From: Psychrobium sp. MM17-31
GTDB lineage: Bacteria > Pseudomonadota > Gammaproteobacteria > Enterobacterales > Psychrobiaceae
Length of the DNA stretch: 64,000 bases
Reading direction: 5' to 3'
NCBI RefSeq assembly: GCF_022347785.1
Contig: NZ_JAKRGA010000007.1
Location: forward strand, 62,001 to 126,000
A program made the position numbers and the translations under genes. Shown in pieces: positions 7,525 to 16,305 of this stretch. Position 1 is the stretch's first letter. Each line of letters starts with the position of its first letter. The notes beneath the pieces were generated by a model that was not told the DNA's origin, ran no database searches, and saw only the letters and a program-made list of their open reading frames with translations.

Positions 7525-8844
7525 TTATGCCGCCTGCTTTAAAGGTTGTGAGGCTTGCGCTTGGCTAAGGCCGATACCGCAATCTTCTAATAAGCCGTAA
7601 TAGGTTTTAACTTTGCGTGATAACAGGGCATGCATGAGCAGCGCTGGAATCGCGACGACTAGCCCTAATTCAGTGGTTACAAGCGCTTCTGAAATACCGC
7701 CTGATACGGCTGATGCATCGCCAGCACCAAAGAGTGTCATCAGCTTAAATGTTTCGATCATGCCGCTAACTGTGCCTAATAAACCTAATAAGGGTGAAAC
7801 TGCTGCGGTTATAGCAACGGCGCCGAGCCAGTATTCTAATTTGTGTTTTTGGCGCAGCAGGGCGGCGAAAAGCTTGTCGTCGCGGCTTTGTCCCTGTTCG
7901 GTGTTTAGCGCTATCTCGATAAGCTCTCGCTGCATGCCTTTGGTTTGCTGAGTGAATTTATCAAGGCCAGTTTGATCATCGCTGGCGATGTTATTTAGGC
8001 GCTCAGCAAGCGCTGGCATAATGGCTGGTAAACGCATGAGCTGGACGGCTTTGGCGATGGAGATCAGCAGTGCGAATACGCCAAAGGCGATAATTGGAAT
8101 CACCCACACGCCGCCTTTTTCCACGTGATCGGCTACAGACTCCTGCGCTTGGGCAATTTTTAACGCTCGGGTGAGTGTTGGATCAAAGCTTATCTCGGCT
8201 ATTTCTCCCGCTTTTAATGTATGAAGTGCCGAGTAATCATCATCGGCTAGCGTCAGTCCTTGTTGCATAAATGGCTGTTGGTCGATGGCAAAACCTGCCT
8301 GCTGTTTGCTTTCATCGAGATACCAAGTAACAGGCCCTATTTTCAGCGTACTTAGCGGGTTAATCACGCCATCTTGAGCAACGACCTTTTGGGTTTGCCA
8401 TGTCGGCGTTAATTGGCTTCTGAAACTGGCAAAGGTGTTACTCAACTGCGCTAGGTTTTTTGGCGCGGTGATATTATCGTCGTGAGGCGTTAGCGATTGT
8501 TGCTGATAAAAGCGCGCCAATAAATTGCGCTGATAAGTATCTTGTTGTTGCCATGAATCTAAACGCTTTTTTAAGCTGTTAAGGCTTAACGTTTGCTCGT
8601 CGAACAATCTTCTTGCATTGCTGGTGGCACGGCGTAAGTCAGCGACTTGCTGGCTAGTTTGTTGAGTCTTTTTGTTTAACGCAGCGCTTTGTTTGCTAAT
8701 GTTTGCTTGTGTTGCGTTTAATCGTTGTTGCGCCTTTTTAATATCGCTAATTAGCGATGCTGTCGCGCCGTAACTTGGTGTCGCAAACAACATTGCACAG
8801 ATGAAAGATAGCAAGGCGATAACAGTGGAGATTGACTTAATCAT
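7525..8844 (-). CDS. ttpC: TtpC-like large MotA/TolQ/ExbB protein
   Basis: A 439-residue protein with a signal peptide (MIKSISTVIALLSFICAMLF onward, to about residue 28). It then has a periplasmic coiled-coil domain rich in Gln and Lys (about 30-110), a second periplasmic region, and three C-terminal membrane helices with the ExbB core PLLGLLGTVSGMIETF (about 350-365) and EALVTTELGLVVAIPALL. This architecture is TtpC, the extra subunit of Vibrio TonB2 systems. The start at 8844 is chosen over the longer frame because GGAG lies 10-12 bases upstream and the upstream gene stops one base earlier. Confidence 0.9.
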   Translation of the reverse strand: MIKSISTVIALLSFICAMLFATPSYGATASLISDIKKAQQRLNATQANISKQSAALNKKTQQTSQQVADLRRATSNARRLFDEQTLSLNSLKKRLDSWQQQDTYQRNLLARFYQQQSLTPHDDNITAPKNLAQLSNTFASFRSQLTPTWQTQKVVAQDGVINPLSTLKIGPVTWYLDESKQQAGFAIDQQPFMQQGLTLADDDYSALHTLKAGEIAEISFDPTLTRALKIAQAQESVADHVEKGGVWVIPIIAFGVFALLISIAKAVQLMRLPAIMPALAERLNNIASDDQTGLDKFTQQTKGMQRELIEIALNTEQGQSRDDKLFAALLRQKHKLEYWLGAVAITAAVSPLLGLLGTVSGMIETFKLMTLFGAGDASAVSGGISEALVTTELGLVVAIPALLMHALLSRKVKTYYGLLEDCGIGLSQAQASQPLKQAA

Positions 8845-8845
8845 C

Positions 8846-9628
8846 TTATTGTTCTCCAGCGAGCGATGCGTTATTCGCACCTAAACGCATTGGCAGCTTA
8901 ATGAGTGCCGCTTCTTTTTTATGTGCAATCATTGCTAGCGCAGCGTTGATTTGAGTTGGTGATAATGGCGATTCGTGCTGCCATTGCCAGCCTTGTGCTG
9001 TTGGCATGCCTGCCACTGCTGTTGCGCTATCTAAGGTTAGGTACCAGCCGCGAGCGACACCAAGATAAAGTTGCTTAACGACTTTTTCGTTTCCTTGAGC
9101 ATCGATAATGGTGGCTTGGTTAGTGCTAATGCGCTTATTAAATTCATCAAAGCTTTGATAGAGACTGAGTAAGGTTTCTAAACGGTTTGAGGGATTTTTA
9201 GTATCGAGTTCAGTCAGCGCTAGTTGCCATGTATTAGCCAGTGGTGGTGGCAGCTGTGGTAGCACATTATTGATCTGCGAAAATTCGCGATCTAACCATC
9301 GTGTTAAATCCTGTTGCGTCGATTCCATCGATGTTTGTAAGGTAATTAGCTTTTGTCGCTGTGCGCTCACTTCATCGACTTGCTTGTGATGATCTTTGTC
9401 TAATGCTTGCAGCTGTTTTTTCTCGCGCTGTAGCAAGCTAATGCGCTGTTCCAATAGTTGTTTGTTTTCCTGCCACTGACTTTTTAATTGTGTATTTTGT
9501 TTTTCCAACTGGATCCATTGTTCCATCAAGGCGTCAGCACGCTGTGTAGGCGAGGTGTTATTCGCAATAGCGCTGCTAGCAAATAGCAGGGCGAATACTA
9601 ATGATGGACGTTGGAAAAAGCGGATCAT
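8846..9628 (-). CDS. DUF3450 family periplasmic coiled-coil protein
   Basis: A 260-residue exported protein with a signal peptide (MIRFFQRPSLVFALLFASSA, cleavage about 23) and a long coiled coil (about 30-115; LMEQWIQLEKQNTQLKSQW). The C-terminal half has the family sequence LYLGVARGWYLT, typical of DUF3450. This family is the first gene of TonB2 operons in Vibrio and Shewanella and probably works with TtpC in the periplasm. I take the ATG at 9628 as the start; a TTG at 9646 is in frame. It heads a six-gene unit with gaps of 20 bases or less. Confidence 0.85.
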   Translation of the reverse strand: MIRFFQRPSLVFALLFASSAIANNTSPTQRADALMEQWIQLEKQNTQLKSQWQENKQLLEQRISLLQREKKQLQALDKDHHKQVDEVSAQRQKLITLQTSMESTQQDLTRWLDREFSQINNVLPQLPPPLANTWQLALTELDTKNPSNRLETLLSLYQSFDEFNKRISTNQATIIDAQGNEKVVKQLYLGVARGWYLTLDSATAVAGMPTAQGWQWQHESPLSPTQINAALAMIAHKKEAALIKLPMRLGANNASLAGEQ

Positions 9629-9662
9629 ATACAGCAAGTGACTCAAATGAATTTATCGTAAT

Positions 9663-9681
9663 AGTAACAATTATCATTTGC
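9663..9681. promoter_or_regulatory. Fur-box-like site before the TonB2 operon
   Basis: Read on the reverse strand, GCAAATGATAATTGTTACT matches the 19-base Fur consensus at 13 positions, including the central AATGATAAT. It lies 35-53 bases before the DUF3450 start and about 110 bases before the divergent porin-like gene, so iron repression of the TonB2 operon is likely. Evaluated by eye only. Confidence 0.6.
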
Positions 9682-9791
9682 GTGCGCAATTGGTGTTTGT
9701 GTGCATTAATTCTCAGGTTTTCGATAACTTTCCGATAAATCTTAAGCAAACAGCGTATGATGAATATACATTTAACAATTTGGAGCTTTTT

Positions 9792-10901
9792 GTGCTGAAA
9801 ATTTTTCTTTATTGCGCAGTTATTCCCGTTTTATTCATAAGCAGTTTCTACACACAGGCGGGGACAGCAGAAACTGATGTAAAAGTATCTGGCGCGGTAA
9901 GATTGAATTATGCATGGAAAGACTATGGTAATGACTCCAACGGAAGCTTTGACTTCGAATTATTTAGACTCGATGTCGATGCCACACAGGGCAACTGGTT
10001 TTTAGATGCACAGTTTCGTTGGTATCAAGGTTTTGAAGCAATTCATCATGGTGAAGTCGGCTATAAATTCGACAACAAAAACGTTATTAGCGTTGGGGTG
10101 ACTCAGGTACCATTTGGCATTGATCCTTACGGCTTTCACAGTTTTTGGTTTAGCGGCGCTTATTATCTTGGCTTTGAAGATGATTATGACACTGGCATCA
10201 AGTGGCGCAAAACGAGCGGCGACTGGACTTTCGATGCAGCGTATTTTTTTAATAGTGAGTACGATGCCAATAGCCGTTGGGGGCGTTATTCGTTTGATAT
10301 TGCATCGAGCTATGACAATGAACGTAGTAATAAGGAAGATGGCCAGCTAAATGCTCGCGTTCAATATCAATGGGGTAAACACACCATTGGTACATCTGCT
10401 GAAATAGGACGTTTTACCAATACCACCAGTTTGGACAGTGGCGAACGCTGGGCATTTGGTATGCACTTTAACGGCTACTTCGATAACGATTGGAATGTTC
10501 AAGCGCAATATATTCACTATCGTTTCGAAGCTAAAGACACACTAGGCACGCAAGATAACCGCATTGCCCTTGCGGCATTTGAATATCCATTTGATATTGC
10601 ATCACAAGCTCAAATGCTGAGCTTAAATATCGCTAAAACCTTCACCATTAAAAACGAATTTGTCGATACGGTGACTTGTTATAACGATCATTCTTACTTG
10701 GCTGCGGCTAATCGCAGTGGCTTAGCCGACTCTATTCAAAACGTGACAGGATGTTCTTTGACCAAAGGAGGCATTTACACCTATATCGATTGGATCGCAG
10801 GCAAAAATATGTGGTTTGCTGGTGGTTCGGGCGTTGGTGTTGATAACGGTGATGTCGGTTGGCATTCTCGTCTAAATATTAATATTGGCTACTACTTTTA
10901 G
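9792..10901 (+). CDS. Outer-membrane porin-like protein
   Basis: A 369-residue beta-barrel candidate: signal peptide (residues 1 to about 25, ending TQAGTA), alternating aromatic strands such as NWFLDAQFRWYQGF, and a C-terminal phenylalanine (NINIGYYF), the outer-membrane assembly signal. The GTG start at 9792 is preferred because GGAG lies 6-9 bases upstream and a good signal peptide begins there; the longer frame from a TTG adds non-signal sequence. Two cysteines near 295-320 could form a loop disulfide. It is separated by 9 bases from a BCCT transporter gene, so it probably lets the same solute through the outer membrane. The exact porin family is not recognised. Confidence 0.8.
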   Translation: MLKIFLYCAVIPVLFISSFYTQAGTAETDVKVSGAVRLNYAWKDYGNDSNGSFDFELFRLDVDATQGNWFLDAQFRWYQGFEAIHHGEVGYKFDNKNVISVGVTQVPFGIDPYGFHSFWFSGAYYLGFEDDYDTGIKWRKTSGDWTFDAAYFFNSEYDANSRWGRYSFDIASSYDNERSNKEDGQLNARVQYQWGKHTIGTSAEIGRFTNTTSLDSGERWAFGMHFNGYFDNDWNVQAQYIHYRFEAKDTLGTQDNRIALAAFEYPFDIASQAQMLSLNIAKTFTIKNEFVDTVTCYNDHSYLAAANRSGLADSIQNVTGCSLTKGGIYTYIDWIAGKNMWFAGGSGVGVDNGDVGWHSRLNINIGYYF

Positions 10902-10910
10902 GAAATGACT

Positions 10911-12488
10911 ATGAATAATTCACCTGAGGTTGATAGCCCTACATACGAAACAGAGCATCAACTTGGCGAAAACAATGTCGATGTTATGGGATTGGATTTG
11001 CACAATCCGGTCTTTTTCTTCTCTGCATTACTGACCATATTGTTTGTCATTGCGACCTTAATTTTTCCTACCGACGCTAAGCAAGTATTTGACGCGACAA
11101 AAGCATGGTCCATTAACAATTTTGACTGGTTGTTTATGGTGGCTGGCAATGTATTTGTCGTGGTGTGCTTAGCGCTAATCGCCTTGCCATTGGGCAAAAT
11201 ACGCTTAGGGGGCGCAGATGCTAAGCCTGATTTTAGTAACGTCTCTTGGTTTGCGATGTTGTTCGCAGCAGGCATGGGGATTGGTTTAATGTTTTGGAGC
11301 GTCGCAGAGCCCATTGGTTATTTTACCAATTGGTTTGGTACGCCGCTTAATATTGCCGATAGAACTACCGAAGCCGCTGATATGGCGCTCGGAGCAACGA
11401 TGTTTCATTGGGGATTACACCCATGGGCAATCTACGCTGTTGTCGGTTTATCACTGGCATATTTTGCGTTCAACTGTAATATGCCACTGACTATTCGTTC
11501 GACGTTTTATCCTTTACTAGGTGAGAAAACATGGGGCGTTGCTGGCCATATCATCGATGTTCTTGCGGTATTAGCAACAATTTTTGGCTTGGCGACCTCT
11601 CTTGGTTTTGGCGCCCAGCAAGCTGCTGGCGGCCTTAATTTTCTATTCGATATTCCAAATACCATCACAACACAAATCATCATTATTATTGGGGTGACTG
11701 GCGTTGCTATTGTGTCGTTAATGCGCGGCCTTGATGGCGGCGTTAAGGTGTTAAGTAACATCAATATGTCGCTTGCCGTCGCCTTGATGATCTTTGTAAT
11801 GATCGCGGGATCAACGTCGGTAATTATCAATGGTATTGGCACCATTTGGTTGTCGTATATTGAAAATATTATTCCGCTGAGTAATTGGATTGGCCGTGAT
11901 GACGAAACCTTTTATCACGGTTGGACAGTATTTTACTGGGCGTGGTGGATTTCATGGTCGCCTTTTGTGGGGATGTTTATAGCGCGTATTTCACGTGGCC
12001 GCACGGTGCGTGAATTTATGGTGGCTGTGTTACTGGTACCAACAATCATTACCAGTATCTGGATGGCTACCTTTGGCGGTGTCGGGCTAGAGCAGGTGAA
12101 AAATGGTGTCGGCCAACTCGCGGGGGGAATTACTGACAGTTCACTTGCACTGTTTCAAATGTTAGAGAATCTGCCATTAAGCTCTGTAACATCATTCTTG
12201 GCGGTAGTTTTAGTGCTGGTGTTTTTTATTACTTCTTCTGACTCTGGCTCTTTAGTTATCGACAGCATCACGGCTGGTGGTAAAGTTGATGTACCTGTCG
12301 TGCAGCGCGTATTTTGGGCTGTGTTAGAAGGCGTTATCGCTGCGGCATTACTGTTTGGTGGCGGCGCTGATGCACTAGGGGCATTACAGGCAGCGGCTAT
12401 TTCGGTTGGTTTGCCCTTTACTATTGTATTGCTGTTGATGTGTGTAAGTTTGTTTATTGGTTTAACTAAAGAACATCGTCAGTTATAG
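10911..12488 (+). CDS. BCCT-family transporter (betaine/carnitine/choline type)
   Basis: A 525-residue inner-membrane carrier with about 12 helices. The BCCT signatures are clear: GMGIGLMFWSVAEPIGYF (about 120-137) and the aromatic box segment WAWWISWSPFVGMFIARISR (about 344-363). The family moves quaternary-amine or zwitterionic solutes with Na+ or H+, or as an antiporter; substrate cannot be assigned. I choose the second ATG because AGGAAA, overlapping the porin stop, is correctly spaced for it. The C-terminus is short (QL after HR), without the long regulatory tail of BetP. A convergent dehydrogenase gene suggests catabolic rather than osmotic use. Confidence 0.9.
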   Translation: MNNSPEVDSPTYETEHQLGENNVDVMGLDLHNPVFFFSALLTILFVIATLIFPTDAKQVFDATKAWSINNFDWLFMVAGNVFVVVCLALIALPLGKIRLGGADAKPDFSNVSWFAMLFAAGMGIGLMFWSVAEPIGYFTNWFGTPLNIADRTTEAADMALGATMFHWGLHPWAIYAVVGLSLAYFAFNCNMPLTIRSTFYPLLGEKTWGVAGHIIDVLAVLATIFGLATSLGFGAQQAAGGLNFLFDIPNTITTQIIIIIGVTGVAIVSLMRGLDGGVKVLSNINMSLAVALMIFVMIAGSTSVIINGIGTIWLSYIENIIPLSNWIGRDDETFYHGWTVFYWAWWISWSPFVGMFIARISRGRTVREFMVAVLLVPTIITSIWMATFGGVGLEQVKNGVGQLAGGITDSSLALFQMLENLPLSSVTSFLAVVLVLVFFITSSDSGSLVIDSITAGGKVDVPVVQRVFWAVLEGVIAAALLFGGGADALGALQAAAISVGLPFTIVLLLMCVSLFIGLTKEHRQL

Positions 12489-12492
12489 AATT

Positions 12493-12531
12493 CACCACAG
12501 CCAATATCTCGGTATTGGCTGTGGTGGTTTT
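12493..12531 (+). terminator. Strong hairpin terminator between convergent genes
   Basis: CACCACAGCCAATA (12493-12506) pairs perfectly with TATTGGCTGTGGTG (12513-12526) over a six-base loop, followed by GTTTTA. It lies 5 bases after the transporter stop and reaches the end of the convergent gabD gene. Confidence 0.8.
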
Positions 12532-13981
12532 AAATACCACCCATGCACAGATACTTAATTTCTAAGTAATCATCCAAGCCATATTGTGAGCCTTCTCGGC
12601 CGTTGCCCGATTGTTTTACACCGCCAAAAGGTGCTGCGGCGTTGGAGATTGCACCTTCGTTGATGCCAACCATGCCAAATTGTAAAGCTTCACTTACCCG
12701 CCACACTCGGCCGATGTCTCTGGCATAAAAATAGGCGGCTAGTCCGAATTCGGTATCATTGGCGATGCTAATGGCCTCATCTTCGGTGTCGAACGTAATA
12801 ATCGGGCAAATAGGACCAAATATTTCGTTGCGCGCTATTGGCATGTCGTTAGTCACATTTCCTAAAATGATTGGCGCTAAAAAATTATCGCTAAGGGATT
12901 CGTCATTGACATCAATTACTTTGCTAGCGCCCATAGTGATTGACTCATCAACTAAGTGACGAATATTGGCTACAGCGCGAGAGTTGATCATCGGGCCCAT
13001 GGTTACGCCTTTCTCTAAGCCGCTACCTAGTTTGAGTTGTTGCACGGCCACAGTGAGTTTTTCTATAAAGAGTTGCTCGATGCTGCTGTGAACTAAAATG
13101 CGATTAGCACTAACGCAGGTTTGGCCGCCATTGCGATATTTTGATGCCATTAGTCCGGCTACTGCTGCGTCGATATCCGCATCTTCAAATACGATAAACG
13201 GCGCATTGCCGCCTAGTTCCATCGACACTTTTTTTACAGTTGAAGCACATTGGGCGGTGAGTAATTTGCCAACACGCGTTGAGCCAGTGAAGGTAAATTT
13301 AGCGACCTTGGGATGCTGGGTTAATACTTTACCAATGCTATCGGCATCGTCGCCGACTACCACATTAAACACACCTGCTGGAATGCCAGCGCGGTGCGCC
13401 AATTCTGCCATGGCAAGGGCTGATAATGGCGTTTGTGCATCGGGGCGCACGACAAAACTGCAACCTGCAGCTAAGGCCGCTGCTGCTTTACGGGCAATCA
13501 TCGCATTGGGGAAGTTCCACGGCGTAATCGCGGCAACCATACCAACGGGTTGTTTGATCACTAGCATGCGCTTGTCTGATGATGGCATTGGCATAGTATC
13601 GCCACACACGCGCTTAGCTTCTTCACTAAACCATTCTAAAAACGATGCGCCATAGGCGATTTCACCGCTCGCTTCGGCTAATGGCTTACCTTGCTCTAAC
13701 GTAAGAATTTTTGCCAAATCTTCTTGGTGCGCCATCATTAATTCAAACCACTTACGCAACAGCTTACTGCGTTGATTGGCGGGTGTAGCCGCCCAGCTCT
13801 GAAAAGCGTTATGTGCTGCATTCACGGCTTTTTCGGCATCTTCTGCTGAAGCATTGGACACTTGCTGTAAGGTTTCACCCGTTGCTGGATTGATAACGGC
13901 TAGCGTGGAGCCACTCGTATGCCATTGGCCATCGATGTATGAGTGAGTTTTAAGTAAAGTGTTGTCAGTGAGTTGCAGCAT
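12530..13981 (-). CDS. gabD: NAD(P)-dependent succinate-semialdehyde dehydrogenase (GabD-like)
   Basis: A 483-residue aldehyde dehydrogenase, the same length as E. coli GabD. Seen motifs: PWNFPNAMIARKAAAALAAG, FTGSTRVGK, the catalytic Glu in MELGGNAPFIVFEDAD, and the catalytic Cys in RNGGQTCVSANR. It oxidises succinate semialdehyde to succinate in 4-aminobutyrate breakdown, though related semialdehydes are possible. The start at 13981 is chosen because GAGG lies 6-9 bases upstream; the longer frame runs into the divergent GNAT gene. The neighbouring BCCT carrier may import a precursor such as a gamma-amino acid betaine. That link is inference. Confidence 0.9.
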   Translation of the reverse strand: MLQLTDNTLLKTHSYIDGQWHTSGSTLAVINPATGETLQQVSNASAEDAEKAVNAAHNAFQSWAATPANQRSKLLRKWFELMMAHQEDLAKILTLEQGKPLAEASGEIAYGASFLEWFSEEAKRVCGDTMPMPSSDKRMLVIKQPVGMVAAITPWNFPNAMIARKAAAALAAGCSFVVRPDAQTPLSALAMAELAHRAGIPAGVFNVVVGDDADSIGKVLTQHPKVAKFTFTGSTRVGKLLTAQCASTVKKVSMELGGNAPFIVFEDADIDAAVAGLMASKYRNGGQTCVSANRILVHSSIEQLFIEKLTVAVQQLKLGSGLEKGVTMGPMINSRAVANIRHLVDESITMGASKVIDVNDESLSDNFLAPIILGNVTNDMPIARNEIFGPICPIITFDTEDEAISIANDTEFGLAAYFYARDIGRVWRVSEALQFGMVGINEGAISNAAAPFGGVKQSGNGREGSQYGLDDYLEIKYLCMGGI

Positions 13982-14053
13982 GGGAGCCTCGAAAAATTTG
14001 CACTTAATCGCTATTGGAAGATAATACACAGACCTAGCCCAAAAGAGAAAGCG

Positions 14054-14449
14054 ATGTATCAATTAATAAAACAAGTAGCGAGTGTTGATGACTTTTTGCG
14101 CCTGCGCGATATTTCGGGATTATCACCGCGCAGTCGTCAAGGCGCGGAAAAAGCGCTGCCTAATTCTTTGTTTGGCGCTGTGATTACTTTTGAAGGTCGT
14201 GTTGTTGGGATGGGGCGCGTTGTCGGTGATGGTGCACTTAATTTTGATATTGTTGATGTTGCTGTGGATCCCGAGCATCAGGGGCAGGGATTGGGCAGTC
14301 AAATCATGCAAGCTATTATGGACTATCTCGATGAAACGGCAGAGCCATTGGCCTACATCACCTTGATGGCTGATGTGCCGCAGCTGTATGAAAAATTCGG
14401 ATTTAAGTTATCACGTCCCCATAGCGAAGGCATGTATATCGTCAAATGA
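14054..14449 (+). CDS. GNAT-family N-acetyltransferase
   Basis: A 131-residue acetyltransferase with the GNAT acetyl-CoA loop in [25 protein letters not shown] (about residues 72-96) and a C-terminal [12 protein letters not shown]. Substrate unknown. The start at 14054 follows AAAGAGAAAG by 4-8 bases; the longer frame would overlap gabD. Its stop overlaps the mntP start as ATGA, so the two are translated together. Confidence 0.88.
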   Translation: MYQLIKQVASVDDFLRLRDISGLSPRSRQGAEKALPNSLFGAVITFEGRVVGMGRVVGDGALNFDIVDVAVDPEHQGQGLGSQIMQAIMDYLDETAEPLAYITLMADVPQLYEKFGFKLSRPHSEGMYIVK

Positions 14450-14988
14450 TTGAAGTTGTTATTTTAGCGCTGGCACTAAGTATGGATGCGTTTGCAGTAG
14501 CTGTCGGCCTTGGCGCAAAACACGGACGAGATTCAAAAGATTTGGGTATTACTATCGGTTTGTATTTCGGCGTTTTTCAGGGGCTAATGCCAGTTATTGG
14601 TTATTTAGGTGGTTTGTCGCTACTCGGCTGGATTGGCGATTACACACCTTGGGTTGCCTTTGGTTTATTGCTGCTTATCGGTGGCAAGATGATATTCGAA
14701 GCCTTCGATGATGGCGTTGAGGAAGCCATTGCTAAGATTACCCATCGCATTTTGATGATGTTGGCGATAGCTACCAGTATCGATGCTATGGCAGCTGGAT
14801 TTTCCCTTAATTTACTTGCCATTAATCCTTTTGTTGCTTGCGGCATTATTGGTATTACGACATGGTTATTGAGTATTGCAGGTGTTTCTATTGGCATGAA
14901 AAGCGGCGTATGGCTTGAGAATAAAGCGGAGTTTATCGGCGGTTTGGTATTGATTCTGATCGGAATAAAATTTGTGATTGTGCAGTAA
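14446..14988 (+). CDS. mntP: MntP manganese efflux pump
   Basis: A 180-residue inner-membrane protein with six helices arranged as two three-helix halves. Each half has the family motif: [13 protein letters not shown] (residues 8-20) and [12 protein letters not shown] (about 113-124), whose aspartates are the likely metal ligands. Length and motifs match E. coli MntP (YebN), which exports Mn2+ under manganese stress. The start overlaps the GNAT stop. I looked for a yybP-ykoY riboswitch in the 70-base upstream gap and saw none; regulation may come from the GNAT promoter. Confidence 0.92.
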   Translation: MIEVVILALALSMDAFAVAVGLGAKHGRDSKDLGITIGLYFGVFQGLMPVIGYLGGLSLLGWIGDYTPWVAFGLLLLIGGKMIFEAFDDGVEEAIAKITHRILMMLAIATSIDAMAAGFSLNLLAINPFVACGIIGITTWLLSIAGVSIGMKSGVWLENKAEFIGGLVLILIGIKFVIVQ

Positions 14989-15034
14989 AACTTATGCATA
15001 GTAATTAACTGCACAATCAAAAAGGCTTTTGGGA

Positions 15035-15523
15035 CTATTTTACTTTGATAGTCACTTCACCTAATTCTTCGCTAGCGGCTAGCTTGAATTGTTTTTTATC
15101 GCTGTTTAAATCGATTTTTTGGCGCACGATTGAACGGCCGCCTTTTTCACGTATTACTTCGATAAACAAGGTGAATTTCTTCGGTAAATGCGCAATGTCT
15201 AAATCAACGTTGTATTGGCCCGCGCCTTTTGTTGCGCCAGTAATACCATCGAATTTGCCATCGCTGTAGCGACCTTCTTTACGCCACCAACGACGAATAT
15301 CTGGTAACCACTTATCTTTCTTCCCTTTGTGCTTTTTAAAATGCCAAAGTAATAAGTTTTCGCTTTCACCCTTTGGCTCTGCCCAAATGGCAACATAAGG
15401 TTTTCGATAGTTTTTATCGTCGATCTTTGGCAGCGAAAAATCGACATTTAAGCTAGTGGCTTGCGCGGAAAATGCCGCAACACTGCTAATGAGCAGTGCA
15501 ATTGTCGCGATGAGTTTTTTCAT
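15035..15523 (-). CDS. DUF2271 family periplasmic protein
   Basis: A 162-residue exported protein: signal peptide MKKLIATIALLISSVAAFSA (cleaved near 22), then the DUF2271 pattern, including PYVAIWAEPKGESENLLLWHFKKHKGKKDKWLPDIRRWWR-type sequence at residues 40-85 and GITGATKGAGQYN. Function unproven; the family travels with PepSY membrane proteins, ApbE flavin transferases and flavoreductases, so a role in envelope electron transfer is likely. GAGGAAC precedes the ATG. It is the second gene of a two-gene reverse operon with the PepSY protein, 28 bases apart. Confidence 0.82.
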   Translation of the reverse strand: MKKLIATIALLISSVAAFSAQATSLNVDFSLPKIDDKNYRKPYVAIWAEPKGESENLLLWHFKKHKGKKDKWLPDIRRWWRKEGRYSDGKFDGITGATKGAGQYNVDLDIAHLPKKFTLFIEVIREKGGRSIVRQKIDLNSDKKQFKLAASEELGEVTIKVK

Positions 15524-15551
15524 AAGTTCCTCGGTTAAAAGATAAAGAGTG

Positions 15552-16166
15552 TTAGTGCATTAAATAAACTGTAATGACAAATACCGCCGAGCCTGCTGCA
15601 AACCATTGGCTGCTAGCTCGGCGAGTGTTTTTGTGAATAAGTGCTAGCCATAGACCTGTTAAACAAAACAGCACCATGATTATTGCGCTGGCATCGGATA
15701 AGTATTGCCACAAGGTGCTGGTGTGTTTGGCGCGATGAACGTTGTTGAGCATGTCCAAAAAGCTAAATTCGCTGTGCTCAACGGCAATTTGATTGTCCGC
15801 GATAAAGTACTCGACGATGGTATTGCCACCTGGGCCTTGCAGGCTAATGATGAGGAGGTTTTCGAATTCGTCCCATTCAAACTCAAAGTCGACACCGCGA
15901 ATGCCGTGTTGATCATCAAGCCACAACATTAGTTTTAAACCGTGCTTGGCGTATTGCTCTGGCCATTGCTCGGATTGCTGCAGCCACGTTGGGCCTACAA
16001 ATTCCTGTTTAGTGCTTGGCGTATTGTTACCACTTAAATTCGGATGGGCTAAGAAAAATCCAGATACGGCGAAAAACAGCATCAGCAATAACACCAACAT
16101 GGCGCTAAAAATGTGAATGTCACGCATTAAAGCGTTGACTGATTGCTGATTAAAAGACTTGAACAT
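15552..16166 (-). CDS. PepSY-associated transmembrane protein
   Basis: A 204-residue protein with an N-terminal membrane helix (about residues 18-40, following LMRDIHIFSAML), a periplasmic PepSY-like segment (about 45-135) with WLDDQHGIRGVDFEFEW, then HRAKHTSTLWQYLSDASAIIMVLFCLTGLWLA and a last helix. Histidines in DIHIF, HRAKH and HK could bind haem, as in PepSY_TM reductases. I start at 16166, where the sequence matches the family (FNQQSVNALMRDIH), though no good ribosome site is visible; a start at 16259 is possible. A Fur-like site lies upstream. Confidence 0.75.
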   Translation of the reverse strand: MFKSFNQQSVNALMRDIHIFSAMLVLLLMLFFAVSGFFLAHPNLSGNNTPSTKQEFVGPTWLQQSEQWPEQYAKHGLKLMLWLDDQHGIRGVDFEFEWDEFENLLIISLQGPGGNTIVEYFIADNQIAVEHSEFSFLDMLNNVHRAKHTSTLWQYLSDASAIIMVLFCLTGLWLALIHKNTRRASSQWFAAGSAVFVITVYLMH

Positions 16167-16243
16167 GCCGATGTCGAAAGTGGTACCGCTTAAAAAATGA
16201 GGCGATATAATACTAGTCTTCTCGGTTAGATTGCAATACCATA

Positions 16244-16258
16244 TGAGAATAGTTTCCA
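16244..16258. promoter_or_regulatory. Candidate Fur site between PepSY and flavoreductase genes
   Basis: TGAGAATAGTTTCCA fits the 7-1-7 Fur motif (TGATAAT-N-ATTATCA) at 11 of 14 positions. It lies between two divergent redox genes and would allow joint iron control. It is a hand match only. Confidence 0.4.
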
Positions 16259-16305
16259 TTTACATTTAGCGTTCTCGTTGTTATGCGAGAAAACTCACAA
16301 GCCTT

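Noticed and set aside
7525-8880. Longest reading frame start for TtpC (8880)
   Set aside because: The 12 extra codons overlap the DUF3450 gene and lie before the ribosome site; the signal peptide begins at 8844.
14380-14450. yybP-ykoY manganese riboswitch before mntP
   Set aside because: mntP starts inside the GNAT stop codon, leaving no leader; I saw no conserved riboswitch core upstream of the GNAT gene.
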